The notes: generated by a model not told the origin, from the letters alone. Shown: positions 1 through 9,037, counted from the stretch's first letter. The stretch: 64,000 nt of DNA from Streptomyces xanthochromogenes (GCF_014650455.1 NZ_BMUZ01000012.1:302432-366431), one strand, 5' to 3'. Numbers and translations: made by a program.

Positions 1-111
1 GTCGAGTGCGCGCTCCTCCAATCGGTCGACCTCGACACGAGCGCCTGGTCGGAGCGCGAACGCTCGGTCGTCTTCCTGCTCTCCGGAAGGCGGAAAGAAA
101 GATCCCTGTGA
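1..111 (+). CDS. Possible 3' end of an unidentified upstream gene
   Basis: Reading frame 1 is open from the window edge to a TGA at 109-111, giving a 36-residue C-terminal piece. Most third codon positions in this stretch are G or C, which is what a real gene shows in this genome. The peptide (it contains TSAWSERERSVVFLL) is too short for me to assign a family. Its end lies about 340 bases before cobT on the same strand. It could be non-coding. Confidence 0.35.
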   Translation, partial: VECALLQSVDLDTSAWSERERSVVFLLSGRRKERSL

Positions 112-452
112 CTTTTCCGGCGCGTCGCGGGGGGTAGGCTGGCCGATCGTTGTACCGCACCCGGCCGTTCGGCACCCAGCTCGCCAAGGGCCGGAAAAGG
201 GGCCCGCATTGGGATCCGTTCGCGGTACGGCACATCCGGGGGACGCGCAACGTGGCGCAGCCCACACGGCCCGTGGCCGCGACCGACCGCCACGGCGGCG
301 GGGGCCCGCGACAATGCATGGTGTCGTTGATGCCTGCGGGCCGTCCGCAACCGCGCGGCGCACCCGTTCCGAGCGACGGGCGACGCACGCGTCCCGCGTG
401 TGCGGCCCCGGGCGCAGGCAGATGGAGCACTACAGATGGGCGAGGGGTACGC
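112..452 (+). other. Intergenic region before cobT
   Basis: No gene that I can support. A candidate -10 (TAGGCT, 135-140) has only a weak -35 (near 113-118). If it is used, the cobT leader would be about 300 nt long. I looked for a cobalamin riboswitch (B12 box and its conserved partners) because of the downstream gene and did not find one. The cobT ribosome binding site (GAGGGG) is at 442-447. Confidence 0.4.
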
Positions 453-3400
453 ATGACTGACACCGGCCAGGTCCCGGGCGAGGGACTGCCGGAGAACGCA
501 GGCATGGTGGAACAGCCGGGCGTCCCCGCTCCCGGCGCCTACACCTTCCTCGACCCCTCCGAGAACACCGCGGACGACGACGATCTGCTGCTGATGCCGG
601 GCGCCCAGGGCGCCTGGATCGACCCGCAGTCCGCCCCGGCCCCGGCCCCCGTCATGGCCCAGGTGCCGCCCGCGCCCGGGCAGGCCGAGCCCGGCGCGCA
701 CGAGGCCGGCGGCCGCGACACCGGCTCCGTCGAGCTCGGTGCCGTCCGCGCCGCGCAGCAGCCCGCGGCCGGCCCGGCGCCGTCCCGCCGTCCCCTCCAC
801 CTCGGCCCGCAGGTGCCGGACGCCTCCGCCGGGGTCGTACGTTCCCTCGCCGACCGAGGCCCGGCCGGTACGCCGGTCAACCCGGTGCCGACCCGCACCC
901 AGGGCCCGCCGACCACGGGACCGGAGTACCTGGACATTCCGCGCGAGGAGCCGGCCGCCCAGCAGCCGGGAGCCCAGCTCGGGGATCTGGCACCCGGGCC
1001 TGGGCCCGGGATGGCATGGACGCCTCAGCAGCGCTCCGCGCCCCACCCGTCACTCAACACACCCATGCCCCCTGCAGAAACGGTCGTCCCGGAGGAGCTC
1101 GCGGTCCAGGCCGCGGCGCCGGCCGCCCAGCCACAGGCCGCCGAGCACGCGGCACCGGCCCCGCAGGCCGTCGCGCAGTCCACCCTCCTGGTGGACCGGC
1201 TGGTCGCCCAGCAGGCCCAGGAGATCCAGGAGCAGGCGGCCGACCAGGCCCCGCAGCAGCCCGGACAGCCGCAGCCCGTCGGCCAGTTCGTGCCGGTGGA
1301 GGGCTCGGTGCCGACCGGTCCGCACCTCGCGCCCGCACCGGGCCGGCCGGAGCCGGCACCGGTACCTGTACCGGCGGATGCCGTACCGGCCGGGCCCGTG
1401 CAGGACGCCCCGGCCGCAGCCCACACGCCCGATGCCGCGCAGCCGGCGGCCGAGTCCGCGGGTCCGGTCGCGACCGATCCGGTCACCCCGGCCGCACAGC
1501 CGGAGCCGGTCGCCCCCGCCGAGCCGGTCACCCCGACCGCCGCCGTGGCCGCGCCCGCTGAGCCCGCACCTGCCGAGGCCCTCGTCGCCGAAGCCCCGGC
1601 GGCCGAAGCCCCGGCGGCCGAACCGGCCCCGGTCCAGGCGACCGTCGCCGAGCCGGTCGTCGAGGAGCCCGCCGTGGCGGAGCCGGTCGTCGAAAGCGCC
1701 CCGGAGAGCCAGGCCGCCGTTCAGCCCGCCGCCCCGGAGCCGCTCGCGACCCAGGCGGCCCCGGCCGAACCCGCCCCCGCCGAGCCGGTGGCCGCGGCGC
1801 CGGTCGTCGAGCCGGTCGTCGAGGCCCGGCTTCCGCAGCAGCCCGTGGCCGCCGAGCCCGCCCGGGCCGAGGGCCCCGAGGCGCAGCCCGTCGTCGTGCC
1901 GCACGTCCAGGCGCCCACACATGTCGCCGTGCCCGTGCCGCAGGTCCCGGGCGAGGAGGAGGTGCCGGCCGAGGAACAGGTGCCCGAGCAGCCGGTCGCG
2001 GTCGCGCCCGAGCAGCCGGCCGCCGAGCCCGCGCAGGCGCCCGAGCCCGTACTCGTACCGCAGCAGCAGCCCCTGGTGGCCGAGGCACCGGCAGCCGAAC
2101 CGCTCACGTCGGCCGAGGCCCCGGCGGCCGTCGCGCAGCCGTCCCCGGTCGAGGCTCCCGAGGAGGCCGCTGCCGAGGAGCCGCTCGAAGTGATCGCCGC
2201 GCCGCAGCCGGCCGCCGTACCGGAGCCCGCCGCCGAACCGCAGGAGCCCCCCGCCGAGGAGCTCGCCGAGATCGTGCAGGCCCCCGAACAGGGCCCCGCC
2301 GCCCCCGGCTACGACGACGCCGAGCGCGAGGCCGTGCTGCGCGTCATGCGCGAGCGCCGTGACATCCGCAACGGCTTCCGCGGCGACCCCATCCCGCACG
2401 AGGTGCTGCTGCGCGTCCTGGAGGCGGCCCACACCGCGCCCTCCGTCGGGCACTCGCAGCCCTGGGACTTCGTGGTGATCCGGTCCGCCGAGACCCGCCG
2501 CACCATGCACGAACTCGCCCAGCGCCAGCGCGAGGCGTACGCCAAGTCGCTGCCCAAGGGCCGGGCCAAGCAGTTCAAGGAACTGAAGATCGAGGCCATC
2601 CTCGAAACCCCGGTGAACATCGTGGTGACCGCGGACCCGACCCGCGGCGGCCGGCACACCCTCGGCCGTTACACCCAGCCGCAGATGGCCCCGTACTCCT
2701 CGGCGCTCGCCGTCGAGAACCTGTGGCTCGCGGCCCGCGCCGAAGGGCTCGGCGTCGGCTGGGTCTCCTTCTTCGACGAGCGCGAGATGGTCCGCGCCCT
2801 CGGCCTGCCCGAACACCTCGAAGTGGTCGCCTACCTCTGCGTCGGCTACGTCGACGAGTTCCCGGAGGAGCCCGAGCTGATGCAGGCGGGCTGGTCAAAG
2901 CGCCGCCCGCTGTCCTGGGTCGTCCACGAGGAGACGTACGGCCGCCGCGCGCTGCCCGGTGAGGACCCGCACGACCTGCTCCAAGAGACCGTCTCGGGCA
3001 TCCGCCCGCTGGACGCCAAGGCGCTCGGCGAGGCCTGGGAGCGGCAGAAGCGGATGACCAAGCCCGCGGGTGCGCTCGGCATGCTGGAGATCATCTCCGC
3101 GCAGCTGTCCGGCCTCTCGCGCAAGTGCCCGCCGCCGATCCCGGAGCCGGCCGCCGTCGCGATCTTCGCCGGTGACCACGGCGTGCACGCCCAGGGTGTC
3201 ACCCCCTGGCCCCAGGAAGTCACCGGCCAGATGGTCGCCAACTTCCTCGGCGGCGGCGCGGTCTGCAACGCCTTCGCCAACCAGGTCGGCGCCGAGGTCT
3301 GCGTCATCGACGTGGGTGTCGCCTCCGAACTCCCCGCCACGCCCGGCCTGTTGCCCCGCAAGGTGCGCGCGGGCACCGGCGACATGACGACCGGCCCCGC

Positions 3401-4025
3401 GATGACCCGCGAGGAGGCGATCGCCGCGATCGAGGTGGGCATCGAGACCGCCCGCGACCTGGTGGCCGCCGGCAACAAGGCGCTCCTGACCGGTGAGATG
3501 GGCATCGCCAACACCACGGTGTCGGCCGCCCTGATCTCCCTCTACACGGGCGTCGACCCGACCGAGGTCACCGGCCGCGGCACCGGCATCAACGACGAGA
3601 CGCACGCCCGCAAGGTCGATGTCGTACGCCGTGCCCTCGAACTGCACCAGCCGGACCCGGCCGACCCCATCGGCGTCCTCGCCGCCGTCGGCGGACTGGA
3701 GCACGCGGCCCTGGTCGGCTTCCTGCTCGGCGGCGCCTCGCTGCGCACGCCGGTGATCCTGGACGGCGTCAGCACGGGCGCGGCCGCCCTGGTCGCCCGC
3801 GCGATCGCCCCCGAGGTCCTGTCCGCCTGCATCGCGGGCCACCGCAGCGCCGAACCCGGCCATGTGGCGGCCCTCAACAAGCTGGGCCTGCGTCCGCTGG
3901 TCGACCTGGACCTCCGCCTCGGCGAGGGCACCGGCGCGCTGCTCGCCCTCCCGGTGGTGCAGAGCGCGGCCCGCGCGATGCACGAGGTCGCCACGTTCGA
4001 CTCGGCCGGCGTCACCGAGAAGTAA
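453..4025 (+). CDS. cobT: BluB-CobT fusion: DMB synthase-like domain plus nicotinate-nucleotide-dimethylbenzimidazole phosphoribosyltransferase
   Basis: The protein has 1190 residues. CobT makes alpha-ribazole phosphate from dimethylbenzimidazole (DMB) and nicotinate mononucleotide for the lower ligand of cobalamin; BluB makes DMB by fragmenting FMN. Residues about 1-615 are a Pro/Ala/Glu/Val-rich low-complexity stretch. Residues about 620-845 are a nitroreductase-fold BluB domain: RRDIRNGF carries the BluB-type Asp (D637) and GVGWVSFFD the BluB-type Ser (S772). Residues about 850-1190 are CobT, with GDHGVHAQGVTPWPQEVT and the catalytic Glu in GEGTGALLALP (E1158). I chose the ATG at 453, preceded by GAGGGG; the frame is open further upstream, but that part does not look coding. 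The fusion suggests DMB is passed directly between the two active sites (inference). CobT alone is about 350 residues, so the N-terminal tail is exceptional. A terminator hairpin follows, then cobA. Confidence 0.93.
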   Translation: MTDTGQVPGEGLPENAGMVEQPGVPAPGAYTFLDPSENTADDDDLLLMPGAQGAWIDPQSAPAPAPVMAQVPPAPGQAEPGAHEAGGRDTGSVELGAVRAAQQPAAGPAPSRRPLHLGPQVPDASAGVVRSLADRGPAGTPVNPVPTRTQGPPTTGPEYLDIPREEPAAQQPGAQLGDLAPGPGPGMAWTPQQRSAPHPSLNTPMPPAETVVPEELAVQAAAPAAQPQAAEHAAPAPQAVAQSTLLVDRLVAQQAQEIQEQAADQAPQQPGQPQPVGQFVPVEGSVPTGPHLAPAPGRPEPAPVPVPADAVPAGPVQDAPAAAHTPDAAQPAAESAGPVATDPVTPAAQPEPVAPAEPVTPTAAVAAPAEPAPAEALVAEAPAAEAPAAEPAPVQATVAEPVVEEPAVAEPVVESAPESQAAVQPAAPEPLATQAAPAEPAPAEPVAAAPVVEPVVEARLPQQPVAAEPARAEGPEAQPVVVPHVQAPTHVAVPVPQVPGEEEVPAEEQVPEQPVAVAPEQPAAEPAQAPEPVLVPQQQPLVAEAPAAEPLTSAEAPAAVAQPSPVEAPEEAAAEEPLEVIAAPQPAAVPEPAAEPQEPPAEELAEIVQAPEQGPAAPGYDDAEREAVLRVMRERRDIRNGFRGDPIPHEVLLRVLEAAHTAPSVGHSQPWDFVVIRSAETRRTMHELAQRQREAYAKSLPKGRAKQFKELKIEAILETPVNIVVTADPTRGGRHTLGRYTQPQMAPYSSALAVENLWLAARAEGLGVGWVSFFDEREMVRALGLPEHLEVVAYLCVGYVDEFPEEPELMQAGWSKRRPLSWVVHEETYGRRALPGEDPHDLLQETVSGIRPLDAKALGEAWERQKRMTKPAGALGMLEIISAQLSGLSRKCPPPIPEPAAVAIFAGDHGVHAQGVTPWPQEVTGQMVANFLGGGAVCNAFANQVGAEVCVIDVGVASELPATPGLLPRKVRAGTGDMTTGPAMTREEAIAAIEVGIETARDLVAAGNKALLTGEMGIANTTVSAALISLYTGVDPTEVTGRGTGINDETHARKVDVVRRALELHQPDPADPIGVLAAVGGLEHAALVGFLLGGASLRTPVILDGVSTGAAALVARAIAPEVLSACIAGHRSAEPGHVAALNKLGLRPLVDLDLRLGEGTGALLALPVVQSAARAMHEVATFDSAGVTEK

Positions 4026-4044
4026 CCCGCACGCACGCACGAGC

Positions 4045-4071
4045 GGGGCCGGGGCCAGTGACCCCGGCCCC
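4045..4071 (+). terminator. Terminator hairpin after cobT
   Basis: Perfect 10-bp GC stem (GGGGCCGGGG at 4045-4054 with CCCCGGCCCC at 4062-4071) and a 7-base loop, starting 19 bases after the cobT stop. There is no T-tract, which is normal for Streptomyces terminators. Confidence 0.7.
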
Positions 4072-4360
4072 GAGGACCGGTGTCCGAGCCCCACCCCCGG
4101 GCCACGGGGTCCGGCACGCACGCTCGCCGCGTTGCCGAAACGCCCGGCAGCTCCGCTACGAGGGCCTTCGGCGCCCTGCGATCGCACGCACCGGACGCCG
4201 TGGGCTCGTCCGGGCGCGGGTCTCGGACACCGGCTCCGCCCGTGCCGCACCACCCGCCCGCCCCTTAGGCTGTCCGCGGGACCTCGTACCCCCTCCCACC
4301 AGCCGCTTCATCGCCGCAGCGGCTCACCGCACGTCACTCCGCCCGAGGAGCACCGCCGCC
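4072..4360 (+). other. cobT-cobA intergenic region
   Basis: About 290 bases with no gene I can support. A possible -10 (TAGGCT) is at 4266-4271. The ribosome binding site GAGGAG for cobA is at 4345-4350. Confidence 0.4.
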
Positions 4361-5581
4361 ATGGTCGAACACCCCGCGTACCCCGTAGGCCTCCGCCTGA
4401 CCGGCCGCCGCGTCGTCGTCGTCGGCGGCGGCCAGGTCGCCCAGCGCCGGCTGCCCGCGCTCATCGCCGCCGGGGCCGACGTCACGCTGGTCTCCCCGAG
4501 CGCCACCCCGTCCGTGGAGGCCATGGCGGACGCGGGCGAGATCCGCTGGGAGCGCCGCCGCTTCCGGGACGGCGACCTCGCGGACACCTGGTACGCCCTG
4601 GTCGCCACCGCCGACACCGAGGCCAACGAGCGCATCTCCGCCGAGGCCGAGCGCTCCCGCGTCTGGTGCGTACGCGCCGACGACGCGACCGCCGCCACCG
4701 CCTGGACCCCGGCCACCGGCCGCTCCGAGGGCGTCACGGTCGCCGTCCTCACCACCGACACCCCCGACCCCCGCCGCTCGGCCGCGATCCGCGACGCGAT
4801 CGTCGAGGGCCTGCGCGACGGCACCCTGGTCGCCCCGCAACAGCGCACCCGCACCCCGGGCGTCGCGCTGGTCGGCGGCGGCCCCGGCGACCCGGACCTG
4901 ATCACCGTGCGCGGCCGCAGGCTGCTCGCCGAGGCGGACGTGGTCATCGCCGACCGGCTCGGCCCGCGCGACCTGCTCGACGAACTCCCGCCGCACGTCG
5001 AGGTCATCGACGCCGCGAAGATCCCGTACGGGCGCTTCATGGCGCAGGAGGCGATCAACAACGCGCTGATCGAGCACGCCAAGGCGGGCAAGGCGGTGGT
5101 ACGGCTCAAGGGCGGCGACCCGTACGTCTTCGGGCGGGGCATGGAGGAGCTCCAGGCACTCGCCGCGGAGGGCATCGCCTGCACGGTGGTGCCCGGCATC
5201 TCCAGCTCCATCTCGGTGCCGGGAGCGGCCGGCATCCCCGTCACGCACCGGGGTGTGGCCCATGAGTTCACCGTGGTCAGCGGCCATGTGGGGCCGGACG
5301 ACCCGCGCTCGCTCGTCGACTGGAAGTCACTGGCCCAGCTGCGGGGCACGCTCGTGGTCCTGATGGGCGTCGACAAGATCGGCGCGATCGCCGAGGCACT
5401 CGTGGCGCACGGCAAGGATCCGGCGACCCCGGTCGCGCTGGTCCAGGAGGGCACCACCGCCGCCCAGCGCCGGGTGGACGCCACCCTGGGCAGCGTCGGA
5501 GAGGTCGCCAGGGCCGAGGAAGTGAAGCCCCCGGCCGTCATCGTCATCGGCGACGTCGTCACCGTGAACGCCCGCCCGTAA
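4361..5581 (+). CDS. cobA: Uroporphyrinogen-III C-methyltransferase with N-terminal siroheme-synthase-like NAD domain
   Basis: The protein has 406 residues. It methylates uroporphyrinogen III to precorrin-2 with SAM, the branch point to cobalamin and siroheme. Residues about 8-115 form a Met8/SirC-like NAD-binding domain (GRRVVVVGGGQVAQRRL), so dehydrogenation to sirohydrochlorin is likely on the same chain. Residues about 155-400 are the SUMT domain, with VALVGGGPGDPDLIT, VVRLKGGDPYVFGRG and VPGISSSISVPGAAGIPVTH. It is CysG-like in layout but shorter than the roughly 457-residue enterobacterial protein. The start is the ATG at 4361 with GAGGAG ten bases upstream. It follows cobT and shares its pathway. 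Confidence 0.93.
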   Translation: MVEHPAYPVGLRLTGRRVVVVGGGQVAQRRLPALIAAGADVTLVSPSATPSVEAMADAGEIRWERRRFRDGDLADTWYALVATADTEANERISAEAERSRVWCVRADDATAATAWTPATGRSEGVTVAVLTTDTPDPRRSAAIRDAIVEGLRDGTLVAPQQRTRTPGVALVGGGPGDPDLITVRGRRLLAEADVVIADRLGPRDLLDELPPHVEVIDAAKIPYGRFMAQEAINNALIEHAKAGKAVVRLKGGDPYVFGRGMEELQALAAEGIACTVVPGISSSISVPGAAGIPVTHRGVAHEFTVVSGHVGPDDPRSLVDWKSLAQLRGTLVVLMGVDKIGAIAEALVAHGKDPATPVALVQEGTTAAQRRVDATLGSVGEVARAEEVKPPAVIVIGDVVTVNARP

Positions 5582-5649
5582 CCAGCCAGCCCACGACCAC
5601 CGGCGCCCCAGCCGTTGGCACCCCACCCAGGACAAGGCAGTATCACCCT

Positions 5650-6468
5650 GTGGCCGATCTCATCACCGTCGAGGACCCCGACGACCCCCGTCTGCGCGAC
5701 TACACGGGCCTGACCGACGTGGAACTGCGGCGCCGCCGCGAGCCCGCCGAAGGCCTCTTCATCGCCGAGGGCGAGAAGGTCATCAGACGGGCCAAGGACG
5801 CCGGTTACGAGATGCGCTCGATGCTGCTCTCGGCCAAGTGGGTCGACGTCATGCGGGACGTCATCGACGAGCTTCCGGCGCCCGTGTACGCGGTCAGCCC
5901 GGACCTCGCCGAGCGCGTCACGGGCTACCACGTGCACCGCGGCGCGCTCGCCTCGATGCAGCGCAAGCCGCTCCCGGCCGCGGACGAACTCCTCACCACC
6001 GCCCGCCGCGTGGTGGTCATGGAAGCCGTCAACGACCACACCAACATCGGTGCGATCTTCCGCAGCGCGGCCGCCCTCGGCATGGACGCGGTCCTGCTCT
6101 CGCCGGACTGCGCCGACCCGCTGTACCGGCGCTCGGTGAAGGTGTCGATGGGCGCGGTCTTCTCGGTCCCGTACGCCCGTCTGGAATCCTGGCCCAAGGG
6201 GCTGGAGACGGTCCGCGGGGCCGGCTACCGCCTGCTCGCCCTGACGCCCGACGAAAAGGCCTCCAGCATCGAGGAGGCGGCCCCGCACAAGCTGGACAAG
6301 GTGGCTTTGATGCTGGGCGCCGAGGGCGACGGCCTCTCCACCCAGGCCCTGGTGGCGGCCGACGAGTGGGTCCGCATCCCGATGGCCCACGGGGTCGACT
6401 CCCTGAACGTGGGCGCGGCGGCGGCGGTGGCCTTCTACGCGGTGGCGACGGGCCGCCCGACGGCGTAG
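5650..6468 (+). CDS. TrmH/SpoU-family RNA 2'-O-methyltransferase
   Basis: The protein has 272 residues and begins with GTG. It carries the three SpoU motifs of the SPOUT knot: motif 1 in NDHTNIGAIFRSAAALGMD, motif 2 in LMLGAEGDGLS, and motif 3 in IPMAHGVDSLNVGAAAAVAF. The N-terminal ~80 residues resemble the substrate-binding extension of rRNA 2'-O-ribose methyltransferases, so the probable job is SAM-dependent 2'-O-methylation of rRNA or tRNA. The exact target cannot be read from the sequence. The ribosome binding site is weak. The gene is convergent with the kinase gene that ends at 6577. Confidence 0.9.
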   Translation: MADLITVEDPDDPRLRDYTGLTDVELRRRREPAEGLFIAEGEKVIRRAKDAGYEMRSMLLSAKWVDVMRDVIDELPAPVYAVSPDLAERVTGYHVHRGALASMQRKPLPAADELLTTARRVVVMEAVNDHTNIGAIFRSAAALGMDAVLLSPDCADPLYRRSVKVSMGAVFSVPYARLESWPKGLETVRGAGYRLLALTPDEKASSIEEAAPHKLDKVALMLGAEGDGLSTQALVAADEWVRIPMAHGVDSLNVGAAAAVAFYAVATGRPTA

Positions 6469-6576
6469 CCGACCCAAGCCCCCGCTTTCACCCCGGGGGC
6501 GCGGGGGACCGCGCGACAGGCCCGGGTCGGACCGCGCCCGAAACGCAGGCGCCCTCCTGGAAACCCGCTGGAGCCC

Positions 6577-7824
6577 TCAGAACTGCTTGACCGCGGCGAT
6601 CCCCAGCAGAACGATCAGCGTCACCAGGACGAACACGGTGAGCCGCTGCCGCAGCAGCCGCGGGTTCGCCGGCCGCAGCCCACCGCCCGAGGTACGCGCC
6701 CCGGGCCGCGTACCCGGCCGCCCACCGGGCCGGGAGCCACTGCGCGGCCCACCCGGACGCGAGCCACCCGTGCGCGGCGCCGAACCCGAACCGGACCCCG
6801 TACGCGGCGCCGAACCCGAACCGGACCCCGTACGGGCCCCGGTCCCGGACCGCGGCCCGGGCGAAGAACCGGTGCCCCGCCCCGCATCGGTATACCGCTG
6901 CGTCCGCTCGTCGAGCCGCCCCGTGGGCCGCTCGGTCTCGATCCGCTCCCGCTGGGCCGGAGGCCGTACGTCCTGACCCGGCCCGTGCAGGCCGCCCTGG
7001 GCCTCCCGCGCCGCGATCTCCTTGAGCCGCATGGAGAGCTGGAGCGTGCTGGGCCGCTCCTCGGGGTCCTTGGCCAGGCACGCCCGCACGAGCGGGGCGA
7101 GCGCGTCCGGTACGCCCCGCAGCTGGGCCTCCTCGTGCACCACGCGGTAGAGCATCACCTCGGAACTGCCGTGCCCGAAGGGCGAGTCGCCCATGGCGGC
7201 GTACGCGAGGGTCGCGCCGAGCGAGAAGACGTCCGTGGCCGGTGTGACCGCGGCGCCCCGCACCTGCTCGGGGGCGAGGAAGCCGGGGGAGCCGACCGCC
7301 GTGCCGACATGGGTCAGCGTCGAGGCGCCGGTGGCCCAGGCGATGCCGAAGTCGATGATCCTGGGCCCCTTCGGGGACAGCAGGATGTTGGACGGCTTGA
7401 GGTCGCGGTGGACGACACCCGCCTCGTGCACCGCGACGAGCCCCTCGGACAGCGCCGCCCCGATCGCCGCGGCCTCGGCGGCCGTCAGCGGACCCTCCTC
7501 GGCGACCTTGTCGTGCAGCGAGGGTCCGGGCACGTACTGAGTGGCGAACCAGGGCCGCTCGGCCTCCAGGTCGGCGGCCACGAGCCGGGCCGTACAACCG
7601 CCCCGGATCCGCCGGGCGGCCGAGACCTCACGGGCGAACCGGGACCTGAACTCCTGGTCCTCGGCGAGGTCGGGCCGGATCACCTTCAGTGCCACCCGCT
7701 GCCCGCGCCGGTCGGAGCCGAGGTACACGACCCCCATGCCGCCCGCACCGAGACGCCGGTGGAGCCTGAACGAGCCGACGACACGCGGGTCCTCGCGCCG
7801 GAGCCGCATCATCGCCATTTTCAT
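6577..7824 (-). CDS. Membrane-anchored serine/threonine protein kinase
   Basis: The protein has 415 residues. The kinase domain covers residues about 10-270: glycine loop GAGGMGVVYLG, VALKVI with the ATP-binding Lys, catalytic HRDLKPSNI, DFG and APE. It is an RD-type kinase. A linker of about 120 residues rich in Gly, Ser, Arg and Pro leads to one C-terminal hydrophobic helix (LTVFVLVTLIVLLGIAAV) that ends the protein. The kinase is therefore cytoplasmic and tail-anchored, with no extracellular sensor domain. The start is the ATG at 7824; in-frame ATGs 6, 12 and 15 bases further on are alternatives. The linker contains an exact 30-bp tandem duplication. The gene diverges from the small gene at 8019. 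Confidence 0.9.
   Translation of the reverse strand: MKMAMMRLRREDPRVVGSFRLHRRLGAGGMGVVYLGSDRRGQRVALKVIRPDLAEDQEFRSRFAREVSAARRIRGGCTARLVAADLEAERPWFATQYVPGPSLHDKVAEEGPLTAAEAAAIGAALSEGLVAVHEAGVVHRDLKPSNILLSPKGPRIIDFGIAWATGASTLTHVGTAVGSPGFLAPEQVRGAAVTPATDVFSLGATLAYAAMGDSPFGHGSSEVMLYRVVHEEAQLRGVPDALAPLVRACLAKDPEERPSTLQLSMRLKEIAAREAQGGLHGPGQDVRPPAQRERIETERPTGRLDERTQRYTDAGRGTGSSPGPRSGTGARTGSGSGSAPRTGSGSGSAPRTGGSRPGGPRSGSRPGGRPGTRPGARTSGGGLRPANPRLLRQRLTVFVLVTLIVLLGIAAVKQF
6774..6833. repeat. 30-bp exact tandem duplication inside the kinase linker
   Basis: Two identical abutting 30-bp units (6774-6803 and 6804-6833) encode a repeated ten-residue Gly/Ser/Ala/Arg/Thr block in the disordered linker of the minus-strand kinase. 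They are in frame, so the linker is simply lengthened. Confidence 0.9.
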
Positions 7825-8018
7825 CCCCGCTGCCAGTCCTGTTGACGTGGCACAGCTTACGTACCCGTCGCCCGGTGTGCTCATAGGCCGCGCCCTCGCG
7901 GCCCGGGCGATTGTCAGTGCCGAGTGGGAAACTTGAGGAGTGGTCAGCAGGCCGCGGATCCATGGCCGCTGCCCCGTGCGAGATCTCAACGGTCCGTCGC
8001 AGAAGGGGGTTTGGATCT

Positions 8019-8297
8019 ATGAAGGGTGACCGCGTGGAGATAGTGGTGGACGCGGGAGACACGACCCGGACGTACGAAGTGGTGGCAAGCCGGGCGGGTC
8101 GCAGAGTGGAAACCGCGGTCCGCCGCGGGGTGGTGGAAGTGAGCGAAGTCACCCGCAGCGGCACGGTCGTGCGCACCGCGCGCTTCATGGCCACCCGGGT
8201 GCTCGCCCTGGTCGAGCAGCCGGTCCCCAGGGAGGACGCGGGGGAGGCGGAGGCCCGCGCCCAGGGGCGTCCCCTCCGGGAAGACCCCAAGGTGTAG
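8019..8297 (+). CDS. Small conserved-looking protein of unknown function
   Basis: The protein has 92 residues. I chose the ATG at 8019 because of the strong AGAAGGGGG 10-18 bases upstream. The first ~65 residues look like a compact beta-rich domain (VEIVVDAGDTTRTYEVVASR, then alternating Val/Arg strands), followed by an acidic and Arg-containing tail. There is no signal peptide, membrane segment or Cys. It diverges from the Ser/Thr kinase across about 190 bases. I do not recognise the family. Confidence 0.75.
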   Translation: MKGDRVEIVVDAGDTTRTYEVVASRAGRRVETAVRRGVVEVSEVTRSGTVVRTARFMATRVLALVEQPVPREDAGEAEARAQGRPLREDPKV

Positions 8298-8565
8298 GGG
8301 CCCGTCTCCACCCTGGGGAGTAGTCGCGGGGGTGACGGCTCATCCCCTGGGAGGCCAGGAGATCGGTACGAGGGCATGACGTCCGCGGCCCCGCGCATCC
8401 CTACTGTTGAAGACAAGCGGCGGGTGGTGCACTCGTCCCCCGAGGTCAAACACCCGCCGCTGCAAACAGACAACCGGCGAGCAGGCCCCGCAAGCGCGTG
8501 ACCTGCGAGCAGGCGGCCGAACCAGGCAGCCGAACGACCAGGCCATGAACGAACGGGAGAGGACC
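8298..8565 (+). other. Intergenic region with a structured leader candidate
   Basis: No gene I can support. The notable element is a nested inverted repeat: GCGGCGGGTG (8417-8426) pairs with CACCCGCCGC (8451-8460) and encloses a smaller CTCG/CGAG hairpin (8432-8435 with 8441-8444). It lies about 105 bases before the small membrane gene at 8566 and would be in its leader if transcription starts near 8410. Confidence 0.4.
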
Positions 8566-8775
8566 ATGGCGGACACCGCTGCGCGGACGATGATCCGCAC
8601 GCAGGGACGCAGGGCGTTCGGCGCCGCGTTCGGCGCCCGCCGGTCCGGCCCGCGCCACCCCCTGGTGGCGACGGCCATGGTCCTTCCCCTGGCGGCCCTG
8701 CTCGTAGTCGTCTTCGGCGGCTGGGACGCGGTGGTCACACAAGCGTCGTCCGTGGGCGTGATGCTGGGGCGCTGA
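8566..8775 (+). CDS. Small single-pass membrane protein, unknown function
   Basis: The protein has 69 residues. The N-terminal half is basic (Arg-rich) and residues about 37-58 form one hydrophobic helix (VATAMVLPLAALLVVVFGG), so the N terminus is predicted inside. The ATG at 8566 has GGGAGAGG just upstream; an ATG at 8545 is in frame. A very strong terminator follows. I do not recognise it. Confidence 0.65.
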   Translation: MADTAARTMIRTQGRRAFGAAFGARRSGPRHPLVATAMVLPLAALLVVVFGGWDAVVTQASSVGVMLGR

Positions 8776-8863
8776 GCGGCGCTCCGGACCCGGTAGAGCG
8801 GACCGGGTCGGGGACATCGAGCCTTTTCAACCCCGTGGGGACGGGGGTGCGGCGGACGGCTGT

Positions 8864-8911
8864 AAAAGGCGGTGCCCGATCGGCTGGGGAGCCGATCGGG
8901 CACCGCCTTTT
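8864..8911 (+). terminator. Perfect 22-bp terminator hairpin
   Basis: 8864-8885 pairs without mismatch to 8890-8911 around a GGGG tetraloop. The stem starts with AAAA and ends in TTTT, so it is a classical intrinsic terminator for the small gene ending at 8775. It faces the tRNA operon coming the other way. Confidence 0.95.
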
Positions 8912-8997
8912 GCGCGTGCCTCGCACGCCGGCCAGGACTCCGACCGGGCTTCTCCGCCCGGCAGTTGACCTGGTGCGCCGATCCGGGAACCAACGAC

Positions 8998-9031
8998 GAA
9001 ACCCCCGGCCTTGGTGAAGGTCGGGGGTTTC
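8998..9031 (-). terminator. Terminator of the minus-strand tRNA operon
   Basis: GAAACCCCCGGCC (8998-9010) pairs with GGTCGGGGGTTTC (9019-9031) through 13 bp with one G-U pair and an 8-base loop. Read on the minus strand it ends in a short run of T and lies just past the last tRNA-Val. Confidence 0.85.
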
Positions 9032-9037
9032 GGGTGG

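Noticed and set aside
112..452. Cobalamin riboswitch before cobT
   Set aside because: I looked for the B12 box and the conserved GGTGAA-like partner and found neither, only a vague similarity around 295-315.
1050..2816. Long minus-strand and frame-shifted open frames inside the cobT low-complexity region
   Set aside because: They arise from the repetitive GC-rich codons; they have no start signal and no recognisable domain.
7911..7933. A third damage-type promoter before the small gene at 8019
   Set aside because: TTGTCAGTG is present, but after 8 bases the sequence is GAAACT, not TAnnnT.
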